DNA of 26,489 nt from JACDAF01 sp036276035 (GTDB taxonomy: Bacteria > Chloroflexota > Limnocylindria > P2-11E): assembly GCA_036276035.1 (NCBI GenBank), contig DASUCM010000012.1, positions 1 through 26,489 on the forward strand. The letters run 5' to 3'. Made by a program: the position numbers and the translations under genes. Shown here piece after piece: positions 7,144 to 15,730 of the stretch; the first letter of the stretch is position 1, and each line of letters opens with the position of its first letter. The notes under the pieces are model-generated. The model did no database searches, had not been told where the DNA came from, and saw only the letters and a list, made by a program, of their open reading frames with translations.

Positions 7144-7509
7144 GTGCCCGACTACAACCTGTCCTATTTCTATGTCCTTGCGTTCTTCGCGGTCGCCGCG
7201 ACCTTCGTGTTCATCCTGCTCTCGCTCGCGAGGCTCATCGCGCCGCGCAAGGCGACGGTCGAGAAGCTGCGCACGTATGAGTCGGGGGAGGAACCGGTCG
7301 GGCAGGCGTGGGGCCGCTATCCGACGCACTTCTACGTCTTCGCGCTCCTGTTCGTCGTGTTCGACGTCGAGGTGATCTTCCTCTTCCCGTGGGCCGTGCT
7401 CTTCCGCGGCCTCGGCTGGTACGGCCTCATCGAGATGGCGATCTTCATCGCGATCCTCGTGGCCGGCCTCTTCTACGCGTGGCGGAAGAAGGCGCTCAAT
7501 TGGTACTGA
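7144..7509 (+). CDS. nuoA: NADH-quinone oxidoreductase subunit A
   Basis: NuoA is a three-helix membrane subunit at the junction of the membrane and peripheral arms of complex I. From the GTG at 7144 the protein is 121 residues, the usual size. Helix 1 is at about 8-30, the conserved ESG of the quinone-channel loop is at 46-48, and helix 2 carries FDVE (73-76) in FVVFDVEVIFLFPW. Helix 3 is at about 93-113. The frame is open upstream (ATG at 7057 and 7096), but that part is not NuoA-like and would cross the candidate promoter, so I prefer the GTG. It is the first gene of the nuo operon; nuoC begins inside its last codons, leaving no space for nuoB. Confidence 0.93.
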   Translation: MPDYNLSYFYVLAFFAVAATFVFILLSLARLIAPRKATVEKLRTYESGEEPVGQAWGRYPTHFYVFALLFVVFDVEVIFLFPWAVLFRGLGWYGLIEMAIFIAILVAGLFYAWRKKALNWY

Positions 7510-7991
7510 GCTCGCCACGTCCGACGGTCGACCTCTCCGCCGCCGCCGACCGCCTGCGCACCGCGGCCGCGGGGCGTGCGACCGTGGGCCTGTTGCACGA
7601 CATGATCGTCGTCGACGTTGCGCGCGAGCACCTCGTCGACATCGCCCGTCTCGTGCGCGATGACCCCGCGACGCGCTGCGATCTGTACTCGGTGAACGCG
7701 GGCGTGGACACGGGCACCGGCGAGCTCCGCTCGGTCACCTTCGTGCGCGGTACGACGACGCACGTCTTCGTGATGCTCCGCACGGCCTGCACCGTCGAGG
7801 ACCCGCACGTCCCGACGCTGTCGCAGGTGTGGGAGGGCGCGAACTGGTGCGAGCGCGAGACCTACGACATGTTCGGCATCGAGTTCGACGGCCACCCGGA
7901 CCTGCGCCGCATCTTCCTCGAAGAGTCCTTCCCGGGACACCCGCTGCGCAAGGCGTTCCTGCCGCCGCGAAGCGACGCGCGCGGTGGATGA
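7500..7991 (+). CDS. nuoC: NADH-quinone oxidoreductase subunit C
   Basis: NuoC is the 30-kDa peripheral-arm subunit of complex I. The 163-residue protein carries the family signature ERETYDMFGI at 118-127, followed by GHPDLRRIFL and a PGHPLRK segment. I chose the TTG at 7500-7502: it overlaps nuoA by ten bases, has GAAGG seven bases upstream, and gives a NuoC-sized protein. The longer frame from 7308 shadows nuoA. NuoC normally packs against NuoD and NuoB, but neither gene is adjacent, and NuoC is not fused to NuoD. It is the only peripheral-arm gene in this operon. Confidence 0.93.
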   Translation: MVLSSPRPTVDLSAAADRLRTAAAGRATVGLLHDMIVVDVAREHLVDIARLVRDDPATRCDLYSVNAGVDTGTGELRSVTFVRGTTTHVFVMLRTACTVEDPHVPTLSQVWEGANWCERETYDMFGIEFDGHPDLRRIFLEESFPGHPLRKAFLPPRSDARGG

Positions 7992-8015
7992 GCGCGCGGC
8001 CGTGCAGGTGACGCC

Positions 8016-9146
8016 GTGCCGGTAGGCCCGTTCGGGATCGATCCCGCGATCTGGGCGGTCCTGCGCCTCGCGATCGCCGTCGGCCTCGCGCTGTTCCTCG
8101 TGCTGAACGGCGCGCTGCTGATGATCTATCTCGAGCGGAAGATCCAGGCGATCATCCAGGACCGCGTCGGGCCGCATCACGTCGGACCGTTCGGCCTGCT
8201 CCAGACCTTCGCCGACGCGATCAAGCTCCTCTCGAAGGAGGACGTCCGAGCGAAGGCGACCGACAAGGCGTTCTTCCTCGCGGCCCCGACGATCGTGTTC
8301 TCGCCGATGGTCGCCTCCTTCGTCGTCCTGCCGTTCGCGCCCGACTTCATGGGCGCCGACCTGAACATCGGCATCCTCTATCTCACGACGCTCGGCTCGA
8401 TGGCGGTCCTCGGGATCGTCATCGCCGGGTGGGCCTCGAACAACAAGTACTCGCTCATCGGCGGCCTGCGCTCCGCGGGTCAGCTCATCTCGTACGAGGT
8501 GCCGCAGATCCTCTCGCTCGTCACGGTGGTGCTCGTCGTCGGCTCGCTCTCGATGGTCGACATCACGCGCTCGCAGAGCGGGCCGTTCGTGCACTTCCTC
8601 GTACTGCCGTTCGCGTTCGTCGGCTACTTCATCGCCGCGCTGGCGGAGACGAACCGGACCCCCTTCGACCTTCCCGAGGCCGAGTCGGAGCTCGTCGCCG
8701 GCTACCTCACCGAGTACTCCGGGATGCGCTGGGGCACCTTCCTCGCGCTCACCGAGTACGGCGAGGTGACCGTCGTGTGCTCGATCATGACGACGCTCTG
8801 GTTCGGCGGCTGGCAGGGGCCCGGCGTCGACGCCTTCCCGCTGCTCGGCATCCTCTGGTTCACGATGAAGGTCTACGCGTTCGTGCTCATCTTCATGTGG
8901 GTGCGCGCGACGCTGCCCCGCATGCGCATCGACCAGCTCATGGACTTCTGCTGGAAGGTGCTCATCCCGATGGCGCTCGTCAACATCATGGCGACCGCCG
9001 TCCTCATCCTGGCGTTCCCCGGGAACCTCTGGCCGATCGCGATCGTGAACTGGCTCCTCGTCGCCGGCCTGGTGTTCGGCCTGCCCGCGATCCAGAAGCG
9101 CCGCCTCCGCGCGTTCCGCGAGCGCGCCCGCCTGAGCGCCGCGTGA
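8016..9146 (+). CDS. nuoH: NADH-quinone oxidoreductase subunit H
   Basis: NuoH (ND1) forms most of the quinone-binding channel of complex I. The 376-residue protein shows both ND1 signatures. The first is ERKIQAIIQDRVGP from residue 40, followed by FGLLQTFADAIKLL. The second is ETNRTPFDLPEAESELVAGY (211-230), the acidic loop facing the quinone site. Multiple hydrophobic helices fill the rest, and the length is normal or slightly long. The start is GTG at 8016, 24 bases after the nuoC stop, with AGGTG five to six bases upstream. Its TGA overlaps the nuoJ GTG by four bases. Confidence 0.95.
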   Translation: MPVGPFGIDPAIWAVLRLAIAVGLALFLVLNGALLMIYLERKIQAIIQDRVGPHHVGPFGLLQTFADAIKLLSKEDVRAKATDKAFFLAAPTIVFSPMVASFVVLPFAPDFMGADLNIGILYLTTLGSMAVLGIVIAGWASNNKYSLIGGLRSAGQLISYEVPQILSLVTVVLVVGSLSMVDITRSQSGPFVHFLVLPFAFVGYFIAALAETNRTPFDLPEAESELVAGYLTEYSGMRWGTFLALTEYGEVTVVCSIMTTLWFGGWQGPGVDAFPLLGILWFTMKVYAFVLIFMWVRATLPRMRIDQLMDFCWKVLIPMALVNIMATAVLILAFPGNLWPIAIVNWLLVAGLVFGLPAIQKRRLRAFRERARLSAA

Positions 9147-9652
9147 CCTTCGACTTCCTCGAGTACGCCATCTTCGCGGTCCTCGCCGTCGCCGTGATCG
9201 GCGGCGGCGCGATGGTCGTGCTGCTCGGCCGGATCACGTCGGCCGCGCTGTTCATGGCGATGACGTTCCTCGCCGTCGCCGGCATGTTCGTGCTGCTCGG
9301 CGCCGAGACGCTCGCCGCGTTCCAGGTCCTCATCTACGTCGGAGCGATCACGGTCCTGATCCTGTACGGCGTCATGTTCACGCCGCAGAGCGCGCGCGAG
9401 TACGCGCTCTTCTTCCAGAAGCAGACGCCCTGGGCCGCCGTCTTCGTCGGCCTCGTCGCGCTTCCCGTCCTGCTCTTCGCGTTCCAGTTCCGCGACGGCC
9501 GGCCGCTCCCGCGCGGCGGCGACCTCGTCCCCCTCGCGACGAGCCTCTTCGGCGACTTCGCCTTCCCGTTCGAGGTCGCGTCCGTGCTCCTGCTCGCCGC
9601 GCTCGTCGGCGCCATCGTCCTCGTGAAGCGCGACGAGGAGGAGGACGCCTGA
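9143..9652 (+). CDS. nuoJ: NADH-quinone oxidoreductase subunit J
   Basis: NuoJ (ND6) is a five-helix membrane subunit of the proton-translocating arm. The 169-residue protein begins TFDFLEYAIFAVLAV, has the conserved middle segment AAFQVLIYVGAITVLILYGVMF, whose pi-bulge helix takes part in the coupling axis, and ends with a charged tail KRDEEEDA. The GTG start at 9143 overlaps the nuoH stop as GTGA; an in-phase frame upstream to 8429 only shadows nuoH. The stop shares one base with the nuoK ATG. nuoI, which usually lies between nuoH and nuoJ, is missing. Confidence 0.93.
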   Translation: MTFDFLEYAIFAVLAVAVIGGGAMVVLLGRITSAALFMAMTFLAVAGMFVLLGAETLAAFQVLIYVGAITVLILYGVMFTPQSAREYALFFQKQTPWAAVFVGLVALPVLLFAFQFRDGRPLPRGGDLVPLATSLFGDFAFPFEVASVLLLAALVGAIVLVKRDEEEDA

Positions 9653-9969
9653 TGGAAGGGGGCGTCCCGCTCGGCGCGTACATCGCCGTCTCCGCCGCGC
9701 TGTTCTTCATCGGCTGCGCGGGGGTGCTCATGCGGCGCAACGCGGTCGTCATCCTCATGTGCGTCGAGCTCATGCTGAACGCGGCGAACCTCGCGCTCGT
9801 CGCGTTCTCCCGCCGCTACGGCTCGGTCGACGAGCGGGGCAGCGTGTTCGTCACGTTCGTGTTCGTCGTCGCCGCCGCTGAGGTCGCGGTCGGCCTCGCG
9901 ATCGTCCTCTCCGCCTACCGGACGCGCCCGGTCGTCGACGTCGACGAGGCGCGCGCGATGCGCGGGTAG
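9652..9969 (+). CDS. nuoK: NADH-quinone oxidoreductase subunit K
   Basis: NuoK (ND4L) is the small three-helix subunit that supplies two buried glutamates to the proton path. The 105-residue protein has these at Glu39 (MCVELMLNAANL) and Glu77 (AAAEVAVGLAI), in the expected helices 2 and 3. Length and hydrophobic profile are typical. The ATG at 9652 overlaps the nuoJ TGA by one base (TGATG); nuoL follows two bases after its stop. Confidence 0.95.
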   Translation: MEGGVPLGAYIAVSAALFFIGCAGVLMRRNAVVILMCVELMLNAANLALVAFSRRYGSVDERGSVFVTFVFVVAAAEVAVGLAIVLSAYRTRPVVDVDEARAMRG

Positions 9970-9971
9970 CG

Positions 9972-11909
9972 ATGAACGCCGCAGAGGGATCGCAGGTGGC
10001 CGGCGAATTCATCCGGCTCGTCTGGCTCGTCCCCGCCTTCCCACTCGCGGCCTTCCTCATCAACGGGCTCTTCGGGAAGCGCTGGCTCGGTCACGCGACC
10101 GGTTGGATCGCCTCGGCGGCGATCGGCGCCTCGGCGCTGCTGTCGATCGGCATCTTCTTCGACGTCCTGCGGAGCGACGGCCACGGGACGACCGTCACGC
10201 TGTACCGCTGGATCGGCGTCGGCGACTTCCACGTCGACATCGCCGCGCTCGTGGACCCGCTCTCGAGCGTGATGCTCCTCGTCGTCACGATCGTGTCGTT
10301 CCTCGTCCACGTGTACTCGATCGGGTACATGTCGCACGACCACGGCTTCTACCGCTTCTTCGCGTGGCTCCCGCTCTTCGTGTTCGCGATGCTCATCCTC
10401 GTCCTCGCCGACAACTACCTCCTCATGTTCGTCGGCTGGGAGGGGGTGGGCCTGTGCTCGTACCTGCTCATCGGGTTCTGGTTCGAGCGGCCCGAGCCCG
10501 CGTACGCGGCGAAGAAGGCCTTCGTGATGAACCGGATCGGCGACTGGGGCTTCACGATCGGGATGATCGTCACGTTCCTCGTGTTCGGTTCGCTCTCCTT
10601 CACGGAGGTCTTCGAGCACGTCGACATCGCGGAGCAGGGCGTGCTCTCGCTCATCTGCATCGCGTTCTTCCTCGGCGCGACCGGGAAGTCCGCGCAGCTG
10701 CCGCTCTACTCGTGGCTGCCGGACGCGATGGAAGGACCGACGCCCGTGTCCGCGCTCATCCACGCGGCGACGATGGTCACCGCCGGCGTCTATCTCGTCG
10801 CGCGGTCGACGCCGCTCTTCGAGGCCGCGGGGTCGGTGCTCCAGATCGTCGCGGTCGTCGGCGCGCTCACCGCGATCTTCGCGGCGACCATCGCGCTCGT
10901 GCAGACGGACATCAAGCGCGTGATGGCGTACTCGACGGTGAGCCAGCTCGGCTACATGTTCCTCGCGCTCGGGGTCGGCGCGCCGATCGCCGCGATCTTC
11001 CACCTCGCGACGCATGCGTTCTTCAAGGCGCTCCTCTTCCTCGGCTCCGGCTCGGTCATCCACGCGATGGGCGGCGAGCAGGACATGCGCAAGATGGGCG
11101 GCCTGCGCGCGAAGCTCCCCATCACGTACTGGACGATGCTCATCGCCGGCGCCGCGCTTGCCGCGCTCCCGCCGCTCGCCGGGTTCTGGTCGAAGGACGA
11201 GATCGTCGGCGCGGCGTTCCTCAACGGGTACCCGCTCCTCTGGGGCGTCGGCGTCTTCACCGGCGGGCTCACCGCGTTCTACGTGACCCGCGCGCTCTGG
11301 CTCACCTTCCACGGCGAGCCGCGCGACCACCACCTCTACGACCACGCGCACGAGTCGCCTCGGGTCATGACGGTGCCGCTCCTCGTGCTCGCCGTGGGCA
11401 GCGTGCTCGCGGGGTTCATCGGGTTCCCGCCGGAGGACGGTTTCATCCACCGATTCCTGCCGCCCGCGATCTACGTCCACGGCCACGAGGCCCACCATCC
11501 CGAGCTCGCGGTCATCGCGGGTCTCGCCGCGGCGAGCGTGTTCGCGGGGCTCGTCGGCATCGCCATCGGGCTCTCGATGTACGCGCGCCGCCGGCCGGAT
11601 CCGAACGCGGTCCGCCGCGCGGCCGGGCCGGTCCACCGCATCCTCGCGAACAAGTACTACGTCGACGAGCTTCTCGACCGCCGCTTCGTCGACCTCTCGC
11701 GTGCCTTCGCCGGCGCCGCGTGGGCCTTCGACGCGCACATCATCGACGGCATCGTGAACCGCATCGGCTGGGCCTTCGGGCTCACCGGCGCGGGCCTGCG
11801 GCGGCTCCAGACCGGCATCGTCGGCAACTACGCGCTCTCGATCATGGCCGGCGTGCTCGCGATCCTCGCGCTCTATGGCGGCTACGCGATCGGGATCATC
11901 CGGCGATGA
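9972..11909 (+). CDS. nuoL: NADH-quinone oxidoreductase subunit L
   Basis: NuoL (ND5) is the distal antiporter-like proton pump of complex I. The 645-residue protein has the key residues: Glu157 in FVGWEGVGLCSYLLIG, Lys239 in GATGKSAQLPLYSWLPDAMEGP, the HAATMVTAGVYL helix (residues 264-275), the QTDIKRVMAYSTVSQLGYM segment and THAFFKALLFL. The C-terminal part, with LANKYYVDELLDRRFVDL before the last helices, fits the long amphipathic arm that runs along the membrane domain. Length is in the family range. The ATG at 9972 follows nuoK by two bases, and the stop overlaps the nuoM ATG as ATGA. Confidence 0.95.
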   Translation: MNAAEGSQVAGEFIRLVWLVPAFPLAAFLINGLFGKRWLGHATGWIASAAIGASALLSIGIFFDVLRSDGHGTTVTLYRWIGVGDFHVDIAALVDPLSSVMLLVVTIVSFLVHVYSIGYMSHDHGFYRFFAWLPLFVFAMLILVLADNYLLMFVGWEGVGLCSYLLIGFWFERPEPAYAAKKAFVMNRIGDWGFTIGMIVTFLVFGSLSFTEVFEHVDIAEQGVLSLICIAFFLGATGKSAQLPLYSWLPDAMEGPTPVSALIHAATMVTAGVYLVARSTPLFEAAGSVLQIVAVVGALTAIFAATIALVQTDIKRVMAYSTVSQLGYMFLALGVGAPIAAIFHLATHAFFKALLFLGSGSVIHAMGGEQDMRKMGGLRAKLPITYWTMLIAGAALAALPPLAGFWSKDEIVGAAFLNGYPLLWGVGVFTGGLTAFYVTRALWLTFHGEPRDHHLYDHAHESPRVMTVPLLVLAVGSVLAGFIGFPPEDGFIHRFLPPAIYVHGHEAHHPELAVIAGLAAASVFAGLVGIAIGLSMYARRRPDPNAVRRAAGPVHRILANKYYVDELLDRRFVDLSRAFAGAAWAFDAHIIDGIVNRIGWAFGLTGAGLRRLQTGIVGNYALSIMAGVLAILALYGGYAIGIIRR

Positions 11910-13429
11910 CCTTCGACAACATCCTCACGCTGCTCGTCGTCATCCCGCTCCTCGGGCTCATCCCGCTGCTCGTCTTCTGGCGGGACGCGCGCGCGGCGAA
12001 GCAGGTCGCGATCCTGACGACCGCGATCGAGTTCGCCGTCTCCCTCGTGATGCTCGCCCGCTTCAAGGTGGGGGAGGCCGGGTTCCAGCTCGTCGAGTCC
12101 GCGCCGTGGCTCCCGAGCTTCGGGATCCGCTACGAGCTGGGCGTCGACGGCATCTCGGTGCTGCTCGTCGTCATGACGACGCTCCTGACGCTCATCTCGG
12201 TCGTGTACTCGAGCGGTGGCGCGATCAAGGAGCGCGTGCCCGAGTTCATGGCCGCGTTCCTCCTGCTCGAGGTCGGCATGGTCGGCGTCTTCCTCGCGCT
12301 CGACCTCTTCCTCTTCTATGTCTTCTTCGAGCTGATGCTCGTGCCGATGTACCTGATCATCGGGATCTGGGGCGGGCAGCGGCGCGTCTACGCGACGCTG
12401 AAGTTCGTCATCTTCACGCTCGCCGGATCGCTGCTCATGCTCGTCGGCATCATCGCGGTGTACCTCGCGAGCGGCGAGCCCGGCGACCGCACGCTCTCCC
12501 TGCCGGTCCTCATCGAGCGCCGGGCGGCGTTCGCGCTCGAGTTCCAGGTCTGGGTCTTCCTCGCGTTCGCGCTCGCGTTCGCGATCAAGATGCCGATGGT
12601 CCCGTTCCACACCTGGCTCCCGGACGCCCACGTCGAGGCGCCGACCGCGGGCTCGATCATCCTCGCCGGCGTCCTCCTGAAGGCGGGTGGCTATGGCTTC
12701 ATCCGGTTCGGACTCCCGCTCTTCCCGTACGGCACGCAGTTCTGGATCCCGGCGCTCATCTTCCTGTCGGTCGTCGCCATCGTGTACGGCGCGATCGTCT
12801 CCGCCGTGCAGAAGGACCTGAAGAAGCTCGTCGCGTACTCGTCCGTCGCGCACATGGGCTTCGTGACGCTCGGCATCTTCGTCCTGAACCTGCAGGGCGC
12901 GGTCGGCGCGACGCTCCAGATGCTGAACCACGGCATCGTGACCGGCGCGCTGTTCCTCTTCGTCGGCATCCAGTACGAGAAGACGCACCGCCGGCTCATC
13001 GCCGATCTCGGCGGCCTCGCGAACCGCTGGCCGCTCTACACGACGTTCTTCGGCGTGTTCATGCTCGCGTCGCTCGGCCTGCCCGGCCTGAACGGCTTCA
13101 TCGGGGAGTTCCTCGTCCTGCTCGGCGCCTTCCGCTTCAACCCGCCGACCGGGCCGGGCGGGCTGTTCTGGGGCCCGGTCGCCGCGACGGGCGTGATCCT
13201 CGCCGCGGTCTACCTGCTCTGGATGTTCCAGCGCGTCATGTTCGGGACGATCCGGGAGGCGTACCGCGCGCTGCCGGACCTCTCTCCGCTCGAGGTCGCC
13301 TGCGCGACGCCGCTCCTCATCCTCACGGTCGTGATGGGCGTCTTCCCGCAGCCGTTCATCGCGATCATCGAGCCGTCGATCGAGCGCGTGCTCGCGCTCG
13401 CGACCGGCGGCACGCTGGCGACCAGATGA
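11906..13429 (+). CDS. nuoM: NADH-quinone oxidoreductase subunit M
   Basis: NuoM (ND4) is the middle antiporter-like pump subunit. The 507-residue protein shows Glu142 in FELMLVPMYLIIG, Lys228 in AFAIKMPMVPFHTWLPDAHVEAPTAGS, a KDLKKLVAYSSVAHMGFV segment and LNHGIVTGALF. Length is standard. I start it at ATG 11906, which overlaps the nuoL TGA as ATGA; the much longer in-phase frame from 10103 shadows nuoL. The stop overlaps the nuoN ATG in the same way, so L, M and N are probably translated together in equal amounts. Confidence 0.95.
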   Translation: MTFDNILTLLVVIPLLGLIPLLVFWRDARAAKQVAILTTAIEFAVSLVMLARFKVGEAGFQLVESAPWLPSFGIRYELGVDGISVLLVVMTTLLTLISVVYSSGGAIKERVPEFMAAFLLLEVGMVGVFLALDLFLFYVFFELMLVPMYLIIGIWGGQRRVYATLKFVIFTLAGSLLMLVGIIAVYLASGEPGDRTLSLPVLIERRAAFALEFQVWVFLAFALAFAIKMPMVPFHTWLPDAHVEAPTAGSIILAGVLLKAGGYGFIRFGLPLFPYGTQFWIPALIFLSVVAIVYGAIVSAVQKDLKKLVAYSSVAHMGFVTLGIFVLNLQGAVGATLQMLNHGIVTGALFLFVGIQYEKTHRRLIADLGGLANRWPLYTTFFGVFMLASLGLPGLNGFIGEFLVLLGAFRFNPPTGPGGLFWGPVAATGVILAAVYLLWMFQRVMFGTIREAYRALPDLSPLEVACATPLLILTVVMGVFPQPFIAIIEPSIERVLALATGGTLATR

Positions 13430-14883
13430 CGGGCGGGATGAGCGACGTCGTGGCGGTCATGCCCGAGGTGGTCGTCACCGTGGTCGCGATCCTCGTGCTG
13501 CTCATCGACGCCGTGCTGCCCCGCCGCGCCGAGCGCGGTTGGCTTGCGCTCTTCGTCGTCGCCGGCCTCGTCGTCGCGCTCGCGAGCGGCCCGCTGGCGA
13601 CCCCGCCAGGCACCGCGTTCGGCGGGTTCGTGCAGATCGACACGTTCACGACGTTCTGCCGGGCCGTGTTCATCGTGCTCGCGATCTTCGGCGCGCTCGT
13701 CGCACCGGGCTACCTCGCCCGCCGCGGCATCCCCGCCGGCGAGTACTACGCGACGCTGCTGTTCTCGACCGTCGGCGCCATGACGATCGCGCTCTCGAAC
13801 GACCTCATCACGCTGTTCGTCGGCATCGAGCTCATGTCCATCCCCGTGTACGTCCTCGCGGGCATGCAGCGGCACGACCGCTACTCGAACGAGGCATCTC
13901 TCAAGTACTTCCTGCTCGGCGCGTTCAGCTCCTCGCTCCTGCTGTACGGGTTCGCCTGGCTGTACGGCGTCACCGGCACGACGGAGTTCGCGCCGATCGC
14001 CGCGACGCTCGCGCGCACCGGCCTCGGGGACGGCCCGACGCTCGTGTCGCTCGCGCTCATCACGGCCGGGCTCGGCTTCAAGGCCGCGGTGGTCCCGTTC
14101 CACCAGTGGACGCCCGACGCCTACGACGGCGCGCCGACGCCCGCGACGGCGTTCATGTCGGTCGCGCCGAAGGCCGCGGCGTTCGCGGCGATCCTGCGGC
14201 TCATGGTCGGCGGGCTCGGCCCGCTCAACGTCGACTGGAGCATCGCGTTCGCGCTGCTCGCCGCGCTCACGATGACCCTCGGCAACGTCGTCGCGCTCGT
14301 GCAGACGAACGTGAAGCGGATGCTCGCGTACTCGAGCATCGCCCACACCGGGTACATCCTCGCCGCGGTGGCGGCGTACAAGGCCGGAGACTCCGCGAAC
14401 GCGGCGGTCCTCTTCTACGTGCTCGCGTACGGGATCATGAACCTCGGGGCGTTCGCCTGCCTCATCTTCCTCGACCTCGACGGGACGCGCGGCGCGACGC
14501 TCGACGAGCTGAACGGCTTCGCGCGCCGGCAGCCTGCCGGCGCGCTCGCGTTCGCCGTGTTCCTCATCTCGCTCACCGGCATCCCGCCGACGGTCGGCTT
14601 CATCGCGAAGGTCTTCGTCATCCAGCCGGTCCTCGACGCCGGGCTGACCTGGCTCGCGGTGATCCTCGCCCTGAACGCGGTGCTCGCCGCGTTCTATTAC
14701 CTGCGCGTCGTGGTGCACATGTACATGTACGACAGCCAGGAGCGCGCCGTCCCGATCATCCCCGAGCGCATGCTCGGCATCTCGCTCGGACTGTCCGCGG
14801 TCGCCGTCGTCGTGTTCGGCGTGCTGCCCGACGGCCTGTACGCCTGGGCGCTCCAGGCTGCCGCCCCGCTCGTCATCCGCTGA
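13426..14883 (+). CDS. nuoN: NADH-quinone oxidoreductase subunit N
   Basis: NuoN (ND2) is the antiporter-like pump nearest the quinone site. The 485-residue protein carries Glu135 in GIELMSIPVYVLAG, Lys160 in ASLKYFLLGAFSSS, GLGFKAAVVPFHQWTPDAYDGAPTPATAFM and VKRMLAYSSIAHTGYIL. Length is normal. The ATG at 13426 overlaps the nuoM stop (ATGA); a second Met at 13438 is an alternative start. It is the last gene of the operon. The roughly 100 bases to the convergent membrane-protein gene at 14985 contain short GC-rich repeats (CTCGCTCG twice) but no convincing terminator. Confidence 0.95.
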   Translation: MTGGMSDVVAVMPEVVVTVVAILVLLIDAVLPRRAERGWLALFVVAGLVVALASGPLATPPGTAFGGFVQIDTFTTFCRAVFIVLAIFGALVAPGYLARRGIPAGEYYATLLFSTVGAMTIALSNDLITLFVGIELMSIPVYVLAGMQRHDRYSNEASLKYFLLGAFSSSLLLYGFAWLYGVTGTTEFAPIAATLARTGLGDGPTLVSLALITAGLGFKAAVVPFHQWTPDAYDGAPTPATAFMSVAPKAAAFAAILRLMVGGLGPLNVDWSIAFALLAALTMTLGNVVALVQTNVKRMLAYSSIAHTGYILAAVAAYKAGDSANAAVLFYVLAYGIMNLGAFACLIFLDLDGTRGATLDELNGFARRQPAGALAFAVFLISLTGIPPTVGFIAKVFVIQPVLDAGLTWLAVILALNAVLAAFYYLRVVVHMYMYDSQERAVPIIPERMLGISLGLSAVAVVVFGVLPDGLYAWALQAAAPLVIR

Positions 14884-14984
14884 TCCCCTGATCCCCGCGA
14901 CCCTCGCTGACTCCGTCTGCTCGGGCTCGCGGGGGCCCTGCGGCTCGCTCGGGCAAAGCCCTCGCTCGCCTGAGCAGGCTCGCG

Positions 14985-15362
14985 TCACGCACGGGGCGTA
15001 GGCAGGAGGCGCTCGCCGGCGAGCCCCCCGAGCGCGCCGAGGACCCCCGCGGCCGCGAGCGGCGCGAGGAGCGCCGGCAGCTCGAGCGAGAGCCAGCCGC
15101 CGAAGCGCGAGACCGGTGGGAACGACGGCGTGAACGCCTGGTGCAGCTGCGTCGCGAGGATGCTGCCGAGCAGGAGCGAGAACAAGAGCGCGCACGGCGC
15201 CGCGACGGCGCCGAGCCGCCCCGCGATGACGCCGCTGCAGACGAGGATCGCGGCCGGAACGCCGAGGAGGATCGGCGGCGGCACCGGCAGCGGCTCGGTG
15301 AGCCCCCACCAGAAGGCGAGCCCGGTCGTCGTCGCGACGACCGCGGCCAGGAGCCGCGTCAT
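14985..15362 (-). CDS. Small multi-helix membrane protein, unknown function
   Basis: The 125-residue protein starts MTRLLAAVVATTTGLAFWW at ATG 15360-15362, which overlaps the upstream gene's TGA as ATGA. It has about four hydrophobic segments (roughly 3-20, 30-48, 52-74 and 98-118) and a short loop TQLHQAFTPSFPPVSRFGG between helices 3 and 4. I recognise no family. It is the last of a three-gene minus-strand operon with an M24 peptidase and another small membrane protein; the overlaps suggest the two membrane proteins may work together. Confidence 0.65.
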   Translation of the reverse strand: MTRLLAAVVATTTGLAFWWGLTEPLPVPPPILLGVPAAILVCSGVIAGRLGAVAAPCALLFSLLLGSILATQLHQAFTPSFPPVSRFGGWLSLELPALLAPLAAAGVLGALGGLAGERLLPTPRA

Positions 15363-15730
15363 CGCCACGCGAGCAGCCTCCCCCGTGCGGCGCTGCCGGC
15401 CCAGCCGGTGATCGCGGCCCCGATGCCGTACGGCACGATCGCGACGGCGAGGCGGATCGCCCAGCCGACGAGATCGAGCGGGGTACGGGGCGCGTCGTCG
15501 ACGAGCGTCGGTCCGGTCAGATACGCGATGCCCGCGTAGATCAGCGCCCCCGCGTAGAGCGACGCGACACCGGCGACCGCCCCTCGGCGGGCCGCGAAGA
15601 ACCCGGCGCCGAAGGCGGCGAGCATCATGACCACGAGCGCGCCGCCCGAGATGCCGCGGGGGCTCGTCAGGATGGTGAAGGCGTAGGCCTGCGCGCACGC
15701 CGCGGCGAGGACGGCCAGCGCGAAGCGCAT
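15359..15730 (-). CDS. Small multi-helix membrane protein, unknown function
   Basis: The 123-residue protein begins MRFALAVLAAACAQAYAFTI, with its ATG sharing one base with the M24 peptidase TGA (TGATG). Four hydrophobic segments can be seen (about 2-21, 28-47, 51-70 and 86-108), with FFAARRGAVAG between helices 2 and 3. The shape of small four-helix proteins in tandem resembles paired subunits such as MscL-, holin- or DUF-type pairs, but no motif decides. No function is assigned. Confidence 0.65.
   Translation of the reverse strand: MRFALAVLAAACAQAYAFTILTSPRGISGGALVVMMLAAFGAGFFAARRGAVAGVASLYAGALIYAGIAYLTGPTLVDDAPRTPLDLVGWAIRLAVAIVPYGIGAAITGWAGSAARGRLLAWR

Noticed and set aside
7500..9146. 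Hidden nuoB, nuoD or nuoI in other frames between nuoA, nuoC, nuoH and nuoJ
   Set aside because: The genes overlap or are at most 24 bases apart, and alternative frames show no iron-sulfur Cys motifs or 49-kDa signatures.
9915..11738. Long antisense ORF (607 codons) opposite nuoK/nuoL, and similar long Arg- or Glu-rich ORFs opposite nuoM/N and tctAB
   Set aside because: These are shadows caused by the GC bias of the third codon position; the composition is low-complexity (R, E, H, D) and the opposite strand carries clear families.
14884..14984. Rho-independent terminator between nuoN and the convergent membrane gene
   Set aside because: Only a 4-bp GGGC/GCCC stem and direct CTCGCTCG repeats are present, with no T-tract; not strong enough to call.
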